A stretch of 64,000 nucleotides of DNA from Acidobacteriota bacterium. GTDB lineage: Bacteria; Acidobacteriota; Terriglobia; Bryobacterales; UBA6623. The stretch spans positions 310,001 to 374,000 of the forward strand of contig WGMB01000007.1 of the NCBI GenBank assembly GCA_016125275.1. The letters run 5' to 3'. How positions within the stretch are numbered: position 1 is the stretch's first letter; every line of letters begins with the position of its first letter. Under the pieces are notes generated by a model. It had not been told where the DNA came from, searched no databases, and saw nothing but the letters and a program-made list of their open reading frames with translations. The translations under genes were made by a program, and so were the position numbers. This document shows positions 1 to 12,994 of this stretch, one piece after another.

Positions 1-101
1 ACGGGCCGTTGGACCGAGAAGGTTGCCACCGCCGATCCCATCTCGGCGGATGCGTCGTGCTCCTCGTCCTGCGGTCGGCGGTGCGATTCGTTCTCGATCA
101 T
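1..101 (-). CDS. RND efflux permease, second copy, N-terminal fragment (cut by window edge)
   Basis: This reading frame is absent from the ORF track because it runs off the window. On the minus strand an ATG at 99-101 opens a frame of 33 complete codons with no stop. It starts with a polar acidic stretch (MIENESHRRPQDEE) and ends in FSVQRP followed by the first two bases of a Val codon (GT). That matches the 'S(V/I)xRPV' element that precedes the first membrane helix of RND permeases; the complete neighbour has SEIAIRRPV at the same place. A purine-rich AGGGGGA lies about 7 bases upstream of the ATG. The gene follows the first permease by only 22 bases, so it should be the third gene of the operon. 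Tandem inner-membrane permeases of the MdtB/MdtC type are known in this superfamily. The assignment rests on a short fragment. Confidence 0.6.
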   Translation of the reverse strand, partial: MIENESHRRPQDEEHDASAEMGSAVATFSVQRP

Positions 102-123
102 GAGCCGTCCCCCTGTGTGTCGC

Positions 124-3486
<3,363 letters not shown>

Positions 3487-3509
3487 GGGATGCGGGGCGC
3501 TCCTGACGC

Positions 3510-4745
3510 CTACGAGTTCACGATGCGGGTCTTGTCGCCGTCCTTGAGCTTGCCCTGGCCGGCGACGATGATCTGGTCGCCGGCGGAGACGCCCGAACGG
3601 ACCTCGACGGCGTCGCCGTCCTCATAGCCGAGCTCGACGGCTTGGCGCCGCGCCGTCTCGCCGTCCTTGACGAAGACGAACGTCTCGCCGTCGCGCTCGA
3701 TGACAGCGCGCTTGGGGATCAACGTGGTCTCCTCGCGCGTATCGGTTTGGATACGCACCCGGACGAAGGCGCCCGGGCGATAGGCCGGATTGGTGGCGTG
3801 CAGCCGCACCGTGACCTTAACCGTGCCAGTCTGATTGTCGACGACCGGGCTCACCCGCTCGACTCGGCCGATCACGGGTTCCTCGGCTCCTTCCAGCAGA
3901 ATCTCGGCCGACTGGTTCTCCCGCACGCGCCGCGAGTCGAGCTCGGAGACGAACACGTCGGCATAGAGCGGATCGAACGAAGCCAGGTTGAACAGCGGGT
4001 CGGCCGCCGTGATCGTCTGGCCCACTTCGACGCTGCGCTGCGTAATGCGTCCGGCGAACGGCGCCAGGATGTGCGTCTGGGCGATCTGCATCTCGATCCG
4101 GGCGATCTCGTTCTCGAGCTCCTCCACGCGGTACTGACTCTCTTTGACGACCACGCCTTGCCGCTTCTCATCGAGCTCCAGCTCGGCGAGCTGATTGCGC
4201 AGTAGGGTTACGTCGGTCTCGCTGACCAGTCCCTCGGCCAGGGCGTCGGCGTTGCGCTGCACCTCGGCGCGCTTGTGCTCGATCTGCGCCTGGTTCTTCT
4301 CGCGCAGGATCGCCGCGCTCTCGAGCTGCACCCTGGTCTGGGCCAACTGCTGACGGCCCTGCTCCAGGTTGATCTTCAGCTCCCGGTCGTCCAGCGTCGC
4401 CAGTTCCTTGCCCGCGCTCACATAGGCGCCTTCTTCCACCAGCACGCTGCGCACCACGCCGGCGGCCTGCGACTTGATCTCGACGTTGCGCAGGGCCCGC
4501 AGGTTCGCCGTCGACAGCACGTGCGAGGAGATCGCGCCGCGCTGGGCGACCGAGATCTCCACCGGCACACCCTCGTCCTCTTTCGCCTTGGCCTCTTCGC
4601 CCGGCTTGTCGGACTTGGCCGCCGCCTTGGTCTTGGGCTTGGGAGGCCAAGCCTTGAGGTCATAGTTCTGTTGTAGGTACCAGCCGCCCGCCCCGACGAG
4701 GGCGGCGACGGCCAAGAAACCATAAACCGCGGTGCGTGATTGCAT
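3510..4745 (-). CDS. RND efflux periplasmic adaptor (membrane fusion protein, HlyD/AcrA family)
   Basis: This periplasmic adaptor links the RND permease to an outer-membrane channel. I choose the ATG at 4745 (MQSRTAVYGF), which starts directly before the N-terminal anchor helix and gives 411 residues. The track uses an in-frame GTG at 4781 that adds 12 residues; neither start has a clear Shine-Dalgarno. After the helix comes a Lys/Pro/Ala-rich linker. The first lipoyl half is IKSQAAGVVRSVLVEEGAYV, followed by a long alpha-helical hairpin rich in Gln, Glu and Leu. The second lipoyl half is ILAPFAGRITQRSVEVGQ, and beta-barrel and membrane-proximal domains end in AGQGKLKDGDKTRIV. The gene is first in the efflux operon, with 23 bases to the permease. 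Confidence 0.93.
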   Translation of the reverse strand: MQSRTAVYGFLAVAALVGAGGWYLQQNYDLKAWPPKPKTKAAAKSDKPGEEAKAKEDEGVPVEISVAQRGAISSHVLSTANLRALRNVEIKSQAAGVVRSVLVEEGAYVSAGKELATLDDRELKINLEQGRQQLAQTRVQLESAAILREKNQAQIEHKRAEVQRNADALAEGLVSETDVTLLRNQLAELELDEKRQGVVVKESQYRVEELENEIARIEMQIAQTHILAPFAGRITQRSVEVGQTITAADPLFNLASFDPLYADVFVSELDSRRVRENQSAEILLEGAEEPVIGRVERVSPVVDNQTGTVKVTVRLHATNPAYRPGAFVRVRIQTDTREETTLIPKRAVIERDGETFVFVKDGETARRQAVELGYEDGDAVEVRSGVSAGDQIIVAGQGKLKDGDKTRIVNS

Positions 4746-5079
4746 AAAAGTAAACGCCGGCGGACCGGCCGATGAAGACACTACGAGCTTCGCGTCGAGG
4801 TTGTTCCCTCTATTACCTTCGTCGGGAGCCCGAAAAACCAGTTTGACGCAGCAACCTCGGTTTCGTGTACCCGGAACTTGCCCTGAAACGTATTTTGGCC
4901 TGACCGTCAGAATGTTTCGCGAAATCGCTGCACGAAAACACCCCTGACGCTGTCATTCCCTGTAGCGCGGCGGGAACTGATCTTTTCGACGCGCTTCGTT
5001 CGGGCCCGGACGACGTTTTCTTTCGACAACCGGCTAATCCGGAGGCAAAGGCCTGCGGGTTTGCCCCAGGAGGAAGCCC
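4746..5079. promoter_or_regulatory. Divergent intergenic region between the efflux operon and the VIT/vWA gene
   Basis: About 330 bases separate the minus-strand adaptor from the plus-strand VIT/vWA gene and should hold both promoters. It is less GC-rich than the flanking genes. On the plus strand a TTGACG hexamer occurs at 4843-4848, but no convincing -10 follows at 16-18 bases. No strong inverted-repeat operator was found. A 71-codon ORF in the track (4732-4947) has no recognisable features and is probably chance. At the right end AGGAGGA (5068-5074) is a strong Shine-Dalgarno for the GTG start at 5080. Confidence 0.4.
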
Positions 5080-7476
5080 GTGCTCATTCAGCGCATCGTC
5101 CGTCTTCTACTGTGGATCATCGGCGTCCCGGCCACGCTTTACTATCTCGTGCCGGCCTTCGATTCGTCGACCGAGCATTCCCCTTATATTCTGCACGCGG
5201 CCGGAGCCGCCGCTGCCACCGAAGGAACCCTGGCGGTTCTCGACCTCGACGGCTCCGGAACCCAGCGGCTGTGTCCGCTCGAGCACACCGCCGTGCGGGC
5301 CCGCATCAGCGGCCACTTGGCGCGCGTGGACGTCACGCAACGCTTCAAGAACCCGTATGACGAGCCGATCGAGGCCGTCTATGTCTTCCCGCTGCCCGCC
5401 GCCGCGGCTGTGGATGAGATGACCATACGGGTCGGCGAGCGCACCATCCGCGGCCGCATCGAGCGCCGCGAGGAAGCCCAAAGAATTTACGAAGCGGCGC
5501 GCGACCGGGGCCAACTGGCAGCCCTGCTCGACCAGGAGCGCCCGAACATCTTCACCCAGGCGCTGGCGAACATCCGCCCCGGCGAGTCGGTCGAGGTAAA
5601 TATTCGCTATGTCGAGACGCTGGTCTACGACGCCGGCTCCTACGAGTTCGCCTTCCCGATGGTGGTCGGCCCGCGCTACATGCCCGGCGATCCCACCGGC
5701 AAGCAGGCCGGCGGCTTCGCCCCCGACACCGGCCAGGTTCCTGACGCCTCGCGCATCTCTCCCCGGCCGGTCCCGCCGGGCATGCGCGCCGGGCACGATC
5801 TGTCGCTCGAGATCGAGCTCGACGCCGGCGTGGCCCTCCGTGGGCTGGCAGCCAAGAGCCACGAGATCCTCGTCGAGCGTCCGGCGCCGACGCGCGCGGT
5901 GGTGCGGCTCAAGGAGCAAGCCGTGATCCCGAACAAGGACTTCGTGCTGCGCTATGACGTGGCCGGCGAAGAGATCGGCGATGTCACGATGGCCTACCAG
6001 GACCGCCGCGGCGGCTACTTCTCGCTCGTGCTCGAGCCGCCCCGGCGCTTCACCGTCGAGGACGTGACCCCCAAGGAGCTGGTCTTCGTGCTCGACGTCT
6101 CCGGCTCGATGAGCGGCTTCCCCATCGAGAAGGCCAAGGAGACCATGAAGCTCGCGCTCGACGGCTTGTATCCGCGCGACGCCTTCAACCTGATCACCTT
6201 CGCCGGCGAGACCAAGGTGCTGTTCCCGCAGCCCGTCCCGGCCACGGCGGCCAACCTGGCCCACGCCCAGAAGTTTCTCGACAGCCGCGCCGGAGGGGGC
6301 GGCACCGAGATGATGCAGGCGATCCGCACGGCGCTCGAGCCGTCGGACGCGTCCGAGCGCGTCCGCATCGTCTGCTTTATGACCGACGGCTACATCGGCA
6401 ATGACATGGCCGTGCTCGACGAGATCCGCAAGCACCCCAACGCCCGCATCTTCTCCTTCGGCATCGGCTCGTCGACCAACCGCTTTCTGCTCGACAAGAT
6501 GGCCGAGCTGGGTCGCGGCGAGGTCGAGTACGTCAGCCTGCAAGACGACGGCTCGGCCGCCGCGCGCCGCTTCCACGAGCGCGTTCGCAATCCGCTGCTG
6601 ACCGACGTGCAGCTCGACTTCGAGGGCTTGGAGGTCTCCGAAGCCTACCCCCAACGGCTGCCGGACCTGTTCTCTGCCAAGCCGGTGGTGGTGACGGGCC
6701 GTTTCGCCGCCCCGGCGAAAGGGACGATCGTGCTGCGCGGCAAGGTCTCCGGCGAGGCTTGGCAGCGTCGGATTCCCGTCGACTTCTCCACTGGTCTGGA
6801 CCGTCACGACGTAGTGGCGACCCTGTGGGCTCGCGCCAAGGTGGCGGACTTGATGCAGCAGGACTTCGCCGGAATCCAGGGCGGCTCGCCGCGGCCGGAG
6901 ATCCGTGAGGGGATCACCCAGTTGGGGCTGGACTACCGCCTGATGACGCAGTTCACCTCCTTCGTGGCCGTGGAGGAGTCGGTGGTCACCGAGGGCGGCA
7001 AGCCGCGCCGCGTGGAAGTCCCGGTGGAGATGCCGGAAGGCGTCAGCTACGAAGGCGTCTTCGGCGGCTGCCCCACCTGCCAGGTAGCGAACGCGCCGGC
7101 CGCCGTCGGTGGGATGAGCATGCTGCGGCAGGCCGTAGGGTTTGCCGGCAGCGCCCCGACGGCCGACCGGGCGGCGGCCTCGCCTCTGGTGCTGAAGTCC
7201 GAAGCCAAGCCCAAATCCGCGGCGGACGCCGACGCGGATGCGCTGGCCAAGCTCGACCCCAAGCTCCGCGCCCTGGTCGGCCAATCCGGCAAGCAGGTGG
7301 AGATCGAGGTCTGGCTGGCGGACGACTCCGCCGACCTGCTCGCCGCCTTGCGCGGGCTCGGCTATGTCGAGACCCAGGCCCCGAAGGTGGCCAAGATCCG
7401 TCGAGGCCGCATCGCCGCCGACAAGCTGCTGGCCTTGGCTCGGCTGGAAGGCGTCCGCTTCCTCAAGGCGATCTAA
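5080..7476 (+). CDS. VIT domain and von Willebrand factor A domain protein, membrane-anchored
   Basis: This 798-residue protein resembles bacterial relatives of inter-alpha-trypsin inhibitor heavy chains. GTG start with AGGAGGA five bases upstream. An N-terminal hydrophobic segment at about 8-27 (LLLWIIGVPATLYYLVPAF) acts as signal or anchor. A VIT domain covers about 60-190 (VDVTQRFKNPYDEPIEAVYV, then IERREEAQRIYEAA). The vWA domain starts near 335 with an intact MIDAS motif, FVLDVSGSMSG (Asp339, Ser341, Ser343), and later has MTDGYIGN. A vWA-C-like region follows, then a GGCPTC motif near 665-670. A small C-terminal alpha/beta region ends in LEGVRFLKAI. The family mediates metal-dependent protein contacts at the cell surface; the partner is unknown. 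It may be a sortase-target relative, but no sortase motif was seen. It appears monocistronic, with a hairpin before cheA. Confidence 0.88.
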   Translation: MLIQRIVRLLLWIIGVPATLYYLVPAFDSSTEHSPYILHAAGAAAATEGTLAVLDLDGSGTQRLCPLEHTAVRARISGHLARVDVTQRFKNPYDEPIEAVYVFPLPAAAAVDEMTIRVGERTIRGRIERREEAQRIYEAARDRGQLAALLDQERPNIFTQALANIRPGESVEVNIRYVETLVYDAGSYEFAFPMVVGPRYMPGDPTGKQAGGFAPDTGQVPDASRISPRPVPPGMRAGHDLSLEIELDAGVALRGLAAKSHEILVERPAPTRAVVRLKEQAVIPNKDFVLRYDVAGEEIGDVTMAYQDRRGGYFSLVLEPPRRFTVEDVTPKELVFVLDVSGSMSGFPIEKAKETMKLALDGLYPRDAFNLITFAGETKVLFPQPVPATAANLAHAQKFLDSRAGGGGTEMMQAIRTALEPSDASERVRIVCFMTDGYIGNDMAVLDEIRKHPNARIFSFGIGSSTNRFLLDKMAELGRGEVEYVSLQDDGSAAARRFHERVRNPLLTDVQLDFEGLEVSEAYPQRLPDLFSAKPVVVTGRFAAPAKGTIVLRGKVSGEAWQRRIPVDFSTGLDRHDVVATLWARAKVADLMQQDFAGIQGGSPRPEIREGITQLGLDYRLMTQFTSFVAVEESVVTEGGKPRRVEVPVEMPEGVSYEGVFGGCPTCQVANAPAAVGGMSMLRQAVGFAGSAPTADRAAASPLVLKSEAKPKSAADADADALAKLDPKLRALVGQSGKQVEIEVWLADDSADLLAALRGLGYVETQAPKVAKIRRGRIAADKLLALARLEGVRFLKAI

Positions 7477-7516
7477 GCTTCGGACAATTTAATCCCGCCG
7501 CAACCGTAAAGCCCCT

Positions 7517-7553
7517 CCCCGGTAGGCCGATATCACTCAAGAGCCTACCGGGG
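7517..7553 (+). promoter_or_regulatory. 11-bp perfect hairpin immediately before the cheA start codon
   Basis: CCCCGGTAGGC (7517-7527) and GCCTACCGGGG (7543-7553) form a perfect 11-bp stem around a 15-base loop. The cheA ATG lies at 7563, nine bases past the stem, and the only purine-rich ribosome-binding candidate (GGGG of the right arm) is inside the helix. There is no T-run, so an intrinsic terminator for the upstream gene is less likely than an RNA element that limits cheA translation. A DNA-binding site is also possible. Confidence 0.55.
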
Positions 7554-7562
7554 CTGGGTGCG

Positions 7563-10220
7563 ATGGACGAACAACAAGAAATCGTCACTGAATTCCTGAT
7601 CGAAAGCGCGGAGAACCTCAACCAGCTCGATCAGGACTTTGTGGAGCTCGAGCAGAGTCCGGACGACCGGGAACTGCTGTCGAGCATCTTCCGCACGATT
7701 CACACCATTAAAGGGACGTGCGGTTTCCTTGGCTTTCATACGCTCGAAGCGGTCACGCATCGAGCGGAAAATCTACTGAGCCAGTTGCGGGAGGGGGAGC
7801 GGCGGCTGACGCCCGAGCTCACCACGCTGCTGCTCGAAACCGTCGACGTGGTCAAGGGTATCTTGGGCTCGATCGAGAAGACCGGCGGCGAGGGCGACGA
7901 CCAGTACAGCGCCTTGCGCGAACGGCTCGAAGCCGTAGCCGACGCGCCGGACGGACTCGACGCCGCCGAGGCGGAGGACGATCTCGACGAAGCGGTCGAG
8001 GAAGCCGACGACGTCGAAGCCGAAGCCGATTCGATCGCGACCGCCGAGGACGATTCGAGCTCCGAGGACGACTCGGTCGTCGAGCTCACGCCTGCGGCTG
8101 CGCGAAAACCGGCGCCGCAAGCCGCGTCCGCTGCGCAGGAGCACGACGAAGAGCGCTCGGCGCACCCGCACCGGCTGCACGCCGCCGACGCCAACATCCG
8201 CGTCGACGTCGATTTGCTCGACAGCTTGATGAATCTGGTCGGCGAGCTGGTTCTGGCCCGCAACCAGATCCTGCAATATACCGACACGCAGGAAGACGCC
8301 GGCTTCACCGGGGCCTCCCAGCGGCTGAACCTGATCACCACCGAGCTGCAGGCCAACGTCATGAAGACGCGCATGCAGCCGATCCGCATCGTCTGGAGCA
8401 AGTTCCCGCGCGTCGTGCGCGATCTGGGCCAATCCTTCGGCAAGCAGATCGAGCTCGCCATGGAGGGCGCCGACACCGAGCTCGACAAGACGATCATCGA
8501 AGCGATCAAGGACCCGCTCACGCATATCGTGCGCAACTCCTGCGATCACGGCATCGAGAGCCCCGAGGTGCGCGTCGCCGCCGGCAAGCCGCCGCGGGGA
8601 CGGCTGCTGCTGCGGGCCTACCACGAGGGCGGCCAGGTCAACATCGAGATCTCCGACGACGGCGGCGGTATCGACACCCAGCGCCTCAAGCAGAAGGCGC
8701 TGCAGAAGGGGCTGATCCAGCCCGAGCAGGCCGAGCGGATGAACGAGCGCGAGCTGCTCGAGCTCATCTTCCTGCCCGGCTTCTCCACCGCGGCCAAGAT
8801 CACCAACGTCTCCGGACGCGGCGTCGGCATGGACGTCGTCCGCACCAACATCGAGAAGATCGGCGGCTCGATCGACCTGCACAGCCGGCTCGGCGAAGGC
8901 GCCACCATCAAGATCAAGATTCCGCTGACGCTGGCGATCATCCCGGCGCTGGTAGTCACCTGCGGCGGCGAGCGCTTCGCCATCCCGCAGGTCAACCTGC
9001 TCGAGCTGGTCCGGGTCGAGCCCGGCCAGGAGCAGCAGATCGAGCAGATCCACGGCTCGCCGGTGTTCCGCTTGCGCGGTAAGCTGCTGCCGCTGGTCTT
9101 TCTGCACGAGGTCTTGCAGCTCGAGCCGCAGGCCGAGGACGAGTCGGTAAACATCATCGTGCTGCAGGCCGACGAGCAGGCCTTCGGACTGGTCGTCGAC
9201 GGCGTCAGCGACACCGCCGAGATCGTGGTCAAGCCGTTGAGCAAGCTGCTCAAGGGCATCAGTTGCTACGCCGGCGCGACGATCATGGGCGACGGCAAGG
9301 TCGCTCTCATCCTGGACGTGATGGGGCTGGCGCAGATGGGAGGAGCCTTGACCGAGACGCGCTCTCACGGCCGTTCCTCGGTCGAGTCCAGCCAGGACAC
9401 GGCGCTGGACAAACAGGCCGTGCTGCTGTTCCGCTGCGGCGACCGTGATCGCCTGGCGGCGCCGCTGGCGCTGGTCGACCGGCTCGAGGAGTTTCCGCGC
9501 GACCGCGTGGAGCGCTCCGGCGGCCGCCTGGTCGTGCAGTACCGCAACCGCATCCTGCCGTTGGCCCCGTTGTCGGACACCATCGGCGGCGGAGGCGGCG
9601 GCTATGACGACGACAAGCTGCAGGCCGTGGTGTTCAGCTACGGCGATCGGCGGGTCGGCGTGGTGGTCGACGAGATTCTCGACATCGTCGAGGAGCAGAT
9701 CCGCGTCCGCTCGGCCTCGAGCGAGCGCGGAATCCAGGGCACGGCGGTCGTGGGCGGCAAGGTGACCGAGTTCATCGACCTGCGCAGCGTGCTCGCCGGC
9801 TGCGACGAAGACTGGTTCGACGGCCGCAGCGAGGAGACCTCCCAGCCCGCGCGGGTGCTGCTGGTCGAACCTTCGGCGTTCGCCCGGGGCTTGATGCGCG
9901 GCGACCTCGAAGGCGCCGGCTACCGGGTCGTGGAGGCGATCCAGGCCGAAGACGCTCTCTCGCGGCTGCGGCGGGGCGAGTACGATCTGCTCGCCTGCAG
10001 CCTCGATCTGCCCGCGCCCGGAGCGGCGGCCCTAGTCGAACGCGCTCGGGCCCAGTCCGACCATGCCCGCCTGCCCGCTCTGGGGCTGGCCAACCCCGGC
10101 TCGACGACTCACGTCCCGGGATTCGACCGCTGTCTCGACAAGTTCGACCGTTCGGCGTTGTTACGCGCCGCCGAAGAGCTCACCGCGCCCGCCTCCGAGG
10201 CGGCAGGAGTCCTGCGATGA
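7563..10220 (+). CDS. cheA: Chemotaxis histidine kinase CheA with two CheW-like domains and a degenerate C-terminal receiver
   Basis: This hybrid kinase autophosphorylates in response to receptor arrays and passes phosphate to CheY and CheB. Order in 885 residues: an Hpt/P1 domain with His47 in IFRTIHTIKGTCGF; an acidic Ala/Glu/Asp linker at about 120-190; a P3 dimerization helix pair (LLDSLMNLVGELVLARNQ, near 215-235); and a P4 ATPase with N-box DPLTHIVRNSCDHGIE and G-boxes ISDDGGGID and VSGRGVGMDVV. A P5 CheW-like domain runs to about 575 and a second CheW-like domain covers about 610-745. A receiver-like domain ends the protein (about 765-880). That receiver starts VLLVEPSAF, lacking the acidic pair, and has Ser instead of the phospho-accepting Asp in LLACSLDLPAPG; a Lys near DKFDRSALL remains. 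The gene overlaps cheW by ATGA and heads the operon. Confidence 0.95.
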   Translation: MDEQQEIVTEFLIESAENLNQLDQDFVELEQSPDDRELLSSIFRTIHTIKGTCGFLGFHTLEAVTHRAENLLSQLREGERRLTPELTTLLLETVDVVKGILGSIEKTGGEGDDQYSALRERLEAVADAPDGLDAAEAEDDLDEAVEEADDVEAEADSIATAEDDSSSEDDSVVELTPAAARKPAPQAASAAQEHDEERSAHPHRLHAADANIRVDVDLLDSLMNLVGELVLARNQILQYTDTQEDAGFTGASQRLNLITTELQANVMKTRMQPIRIVWSKFPRVVRDLGQSFGKQIELAMEGADTELDKTIIEAIKDPLTHIVRNSCDHGIESPEVRVAAGKPPRGRLLLRAYHEGGQVNIEISDDGGGIDTQRLKQKALQKGLIQPEQAERMNERELLELIFLPGFSTAAKITNVSGRGVGMDVVRTNIEKIGGSIDLHSRLGEGATIKIKIPLTLAIIPALVVTCGGERFAIPQVNLLELVRVEPGQEQQIEQIHGSPVFRLRGKLLPLVFLHEVLQLEPQAEDESVNIIVLQADEQAFGLVVDGVSDTAEIVVKPLSKLLKGISCYAGATIMGDGKVALILDVMGLAQMGGALTETRSHGRSSVESSQDTALDKQAVLLFRCGDRDRLAAPLALVDRLEEFPRDRVERSGGRLVVQYRNRILPLAPLSDTIGGGGGGYDDDKLQAVVFSYGDRRVGVVVDEILDIVEEQIRVRSASSERGIQGTAVVGGKVTEFIDLRSVLAGCDEDWFDGRSEETSQPARVLLVEPSAFARGLMRGDLEGAGYRVVEAIQAEDALSRLRRGEYDLLACSLDLPAPGAAALVERARAQSDHARLPALGLANPGSTTHVPGFDRCLDKFDRSALLRAAEELTAPASEAAGVLR

Positions 10221-10675
10221 ATCCCACCGCCGCCTCGGATGCCGCCGGGGAAGCCCGCAGCCGCCAGTACGCCACCTTCATGGTCGGCGACCTGTACTTC
10301 GGCGTGGATGTGTTGCAGGTGCAGGAGGTGCTGCGCTACCAGCAGATGACTCCGGTCCCCTGCGCCGATCGCGTCATCGAAGGCTTGATCAATCTGCGCG
10401 GACAGATCGTCACCGCCTTCGACGTGCGGCGCCGGCTCGGCCTGCCGCCGCGCTCCTCCGATCGCACTCCGATGAACGTCGTCATTCGCAGCGACGACGG
10501 CGCCGTGAGTCTATTGGTGGACGAGATCGGCGACGTCATCGAAGTCCACCCGGACACGTTTGAGGACCCCCCGCCGACCATCGGCCGCGCCGCGCGCGAC
10601 CTGCTCTACGGCGTCTACAAGCTCGAAGACCGGCTCTTGCTGGCCCTGGCCGCTGACAAGATTCTCAAGGTCTAG
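10217..10675 (+). CDS. cheW: Chemotaxis coupling protein CheW
   Basis: This 152-residue SH3-like coupling protein bridges receptors and CheA. The fold signature is visible in [20 protein letters not shown], then [20 protein letters not shown], and [20 protein letters not shown]. The length is typical. The start codon overlaps the cheA stop (ATGA), which indicates translational coupling. The receptor gene follows after 62 bases. Because CheA already carries two CheW-like domains, this protein probably completes the hexagonal core-unit ring as in other arrays; that last point is inferred from known systems. Confidence 0.95.
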   Translation: MNPTAASDAAGEARSRQYATFMVGDLYFGVDVLQVQEVLRYQQMTPVPCADRVIEGLINLRGQIVTAFDVRRRLGLPPRSSDRTPMNVVIRSDDGAVSLLVDEIGDVIEVHPDTFEDPPPTIGRAARDLLYGVYKLEDRLLLALAADKILKV

Positions 10676-10737
10676 CAACCCGACAACAACCCGTTTGGCC
10701 TGAACACAACCCTGATTCGAAGGAGCGTCCGCCCGCC

Positions 10738-12573
10738 ATGGCCCGTACATCCACGAAGGACACAGATACGAGTTTGACGAAACTAGCCGCCGGCGTTTCC
10801 GGAGCCAAGCCGGCCCCGAGGAAAACCAAGCCCATGCCCACCGCTTCCACCCGCTCGAACGGCGCCGCTGTCGCCGAGGTCTCCGTCTCGGACCACGTCT
10901 TCCATCAGCTCGTCGAGAACGCGCCCACGGCGATGATGTGCGCCGATCTCGACTGCACCATCACCTATATCAATCCGACCTCGGCCAAGACGCTCAAGAA
11001 GATCGAGCGCTTGCTGCCGTGCAAGGTGGACGAGATCGTCGGCCAGTCGATCGACATCTTCCACAAGAATCCCGCGCATCAGCGGCGCCTGTTGGCCGAT
11101 CCGTCGAATCTGCCGCACCGCGCCAAGATCAAGGTCGGCGAGGAAACTCTCGACCTGCTGATGAACGCGATGTACGACGAGAACGGCGACTACATGGGCG
11201 CCATGGTGACCTGGGAGCTCATCACCGAGAAGCTCGTGCTCGAGGCGCGCAGCGCCGACTTCCAGAGCCAAATCGAGGCCGTCAGCCGCACCCAGAGCGT
11301 CATCGAGTTCGAGCTCGACGGGACGATCCGGACGGCGAATGACAACTTCCTCAAGGCGATGGGCTACCGCTTGGAGGAGATCCAGGGCAAACACCACCGC
11401 ATCTTCGTGGACGAGGCCTATCGCAGCAGCCCGGCCTACGGTGAGTTTTGGCAGAAGCTGGGGCGCGGTGAGTTCCAGGCCGGGGAGTTCCGCCGCATCA
11501 AGAAGAACGGCGACGAGATCTGGCTGCAGGCCTCGTACAACCCGATCCTCGACGCCAGCGGGCGGCCCATCAAGGTGGTCAAATACGTCTCGGGCGACAT
11601 CACCGAGCAGAAGCGCGCCGAGCAGCGGCTGAAGGGGTCGGTCAACCAGATGCTCGAGGTCGTCAAGCTGGCCAAGGCCGGCGACCTGACCGTCGAGGTG
11701 CCCGTCCGCGGCTCCGACGCCATGGGGCAGATGGGCGAAGGCCTCGAAGGCTTCATCGACGACCTGCGCGGCACCATCACCCGCATGTCCGAGAACGCGC
11801 AGCAACTGTCGGCCTCGGCCGAGGAGCTCACCGCCGTCAGCCAGCAGATGGCCAGCAGCGCCGAGGAGACCTCCTCGCAGGTGACCGTCGTCTCGGCCGC
11901 CAGTGAAGAGGTGACCCGCAACGTGCAGGTGGCCGCCGCCGGCGCCGAGGAGATGTCGGCGTCGATTCGCGAGATCGCCAAGAGCTCGGCCGAAGCCGCC
12001 AAGATCGCCAAGCAGGCCGTCGATGTGGCCGAATCCGCGAACTCGACCATCAAGGACCTGGGCGATTCGTCGGTGGAGATCGGCAAGGTCATCAAGGTCA
12101 TCACCTCGATCGCGCAGCAGACGAACCTGCTGGCGCTCAACGCCACCATCGAGGCCGCGCGCGCCGGTGAGGCAGGTAAGGGCTTTGCCGTGGTCGCCAA
12201 CGAGGTCAAGGAGCTGGCCAAGCAGACCGCCCAGGCCACCGAAGACATCTCGCAGAAGATCGAAGCCATCCAGCAGGGCTCCAAGGGCGCCGTCGAGGCG
12301 ATCGCCGAGGTCGGCTCGATCATCAATCAGATCAACGACATCTCCAACACCATCGCTTCGTCGGTGGAGGAGCAGACGGCGACGACCAACGAGATCAGCC
12401 GCAACGTCAGCGAGGCCGCTCGCGGTTCGGCCGAGATCGGCGAGAACATCACCGGCGTCGCTTCGGCTGCGGAGTCGGCCGCGCATGGCGCCAACGATAC
12501 GCTCCAGGCCGCCAAGGGGCTGGCGACGATGTCGGCGCAACTGCAAGAGATGGTCAGCCGCTTCAAGGTCTGA
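10738..12573 (+). CDS. Cytoplasmic methyl-accepting chemotaxis protein with two PAS domains
   Basis: This chemoreceptor of 611 residues has no membrane helices. After a Lys/Ala/Pro-rich tail of about 45 residues comes a first PAS domain ([19 protein letters not shown]) and a second at about 170-300 ([20 protein letters not shown], then [18 protein letters not shown]). A HAMP-like segment ([19 protein letters not shown]) joins them to the long coiled-coil signalling domain. The hairpin tip that contacts CheA/CheW is intact: [20 protein letters not shown]. Ala/Glu-rich heptads flanking it are candidate methylation sites for the neighbouring CheR/CheB. The PAS domains may bind haem or a flavin, but no ligand residue can be assigned safely. 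GAAGGAG lies about 12 bases before the ATG. With CheA and CheW it likely forms a soluble sensory cluster. Confidence 0.93.
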   Translation: MARTSTKDTDTSLTKLAAGVSGAKPAPRKTKPMPTASTRSNGAAVAEVSVSDHVFHQLVENAPTAMMCADLDCTITYINPTSAKTLKKIERLLPCKVDEIVGQSIDIFHKNPAHQRRLLADPSNLPHRAKIKVGEETLDLLMNAMYDENGDYMGAMVTWELITEKLVLEARSADFQSQIEAVSRTQSVIEFELDGTIRTANDNFLKAMGYRLEEIQGKHHRIFVDEAYRSSPAYGEFWQKLGRGEFQAGEFRRIKKNGDEIWLQASYNPILDASGRPIKVVKYVSGDITEQKRAEQRLKGSVNQMLEVVKLAKAGDLTVEVPVRGSDAMGQMGEGLEGFIDDLRGTITRMSENAQQLSASAEELTAVSQQMASSAEETSSQVTVVSAASEEVTRNVQVAAAGAEEMSASIREIAKSSAEAAKIAKQAVDVAESANSTIKDLGDSSVEIGKVIKVITSIAQQTNLLALNATIEAARAGEAGKGFAVVANEVKELAKQTAQATEDISQKIEAIQQGSKGAVEAIAEVGSIINQINDISNTIASSVEEQTATTNEISRNVSEAARGSAEIGENITGVASAAESAAHGANDTLQAAKGLATMSAQLQEMVSRFKV

Positions 12574-12605
12574 AGGCTTGGCGCGCGACCGTCCGAGGCA
12601 ACCCC

Positions 12606-12980
12606 ATGCAACAGGCGCTCATTATTGACGACTCCAAGGCGATCCGGAGGATCCTGGGCGCCACGATACGAGAGCTCGGCTTCGATGTCGCCGAAGCCGG
12701 CAACGGGAGGGAGGCGCTCGAGGAGCTCGCGCGCCTCCCCGGCCCCGTCCGCCTGATCCTCGTCGACTGGAACATGCCGGAGATGAACGGGATGGAATTC
12801 TTGTTGGCCCTGCAAGGCCGCGAGCGCCATCCCGACACCAAAGTGATGATGGTGACCACCGAGACGGCCATTGACCAGATGATCAAGGCCCTCGAGGCCG
12901 GCGCGGACGAATACATCATGAAACCGTTCACGCGCGATGCGATTGTCGACAAGCTGCGGCTGCTCGGCATCGTCAATTAA
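12606..12980 (+). CDS. Single-domain response regulator, CheY-like
   Basis: This 124-residue stand-alone receiver is the likely output of the CheA pathway. The acidic pocket is complete (LIIDDSKA), the phospho-accepting residue is Asp54 in LILVDWNMPEMNG, the switch Thr lies in VMMVTTET, and the conserved Lys is in YIMKPF. No DNA-binding or enzymatic output domain is attached, so it should act by protein contact, for example at a motility or type IV pilus machine. No such machine is encoded here. Start ATG at 12606 with GAGG about ten bases upstream. It sits 14 bases before cheB. Confidence 0.93.
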   Translation: MQQALIIDDSKAIRRILGATIRELGFDVAEAGNGREALEELARLPGPVRLILVDWNMPEMNGMEFLLALQGRERHPDTKVMMVTTETAIDQMIKALEAGADEYIMKPFTRDAIVDKLRLLGIVN

Positions 12981-12994
12981 GGCAGGTCTCGAAG

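Noticed and set aside
4732-4947. 71-codon ORF between the adaptor and VIT/vWA genes
   Set aside because: No ribosome-binding site, domain or compositional support; it covers the divergent promoter region.
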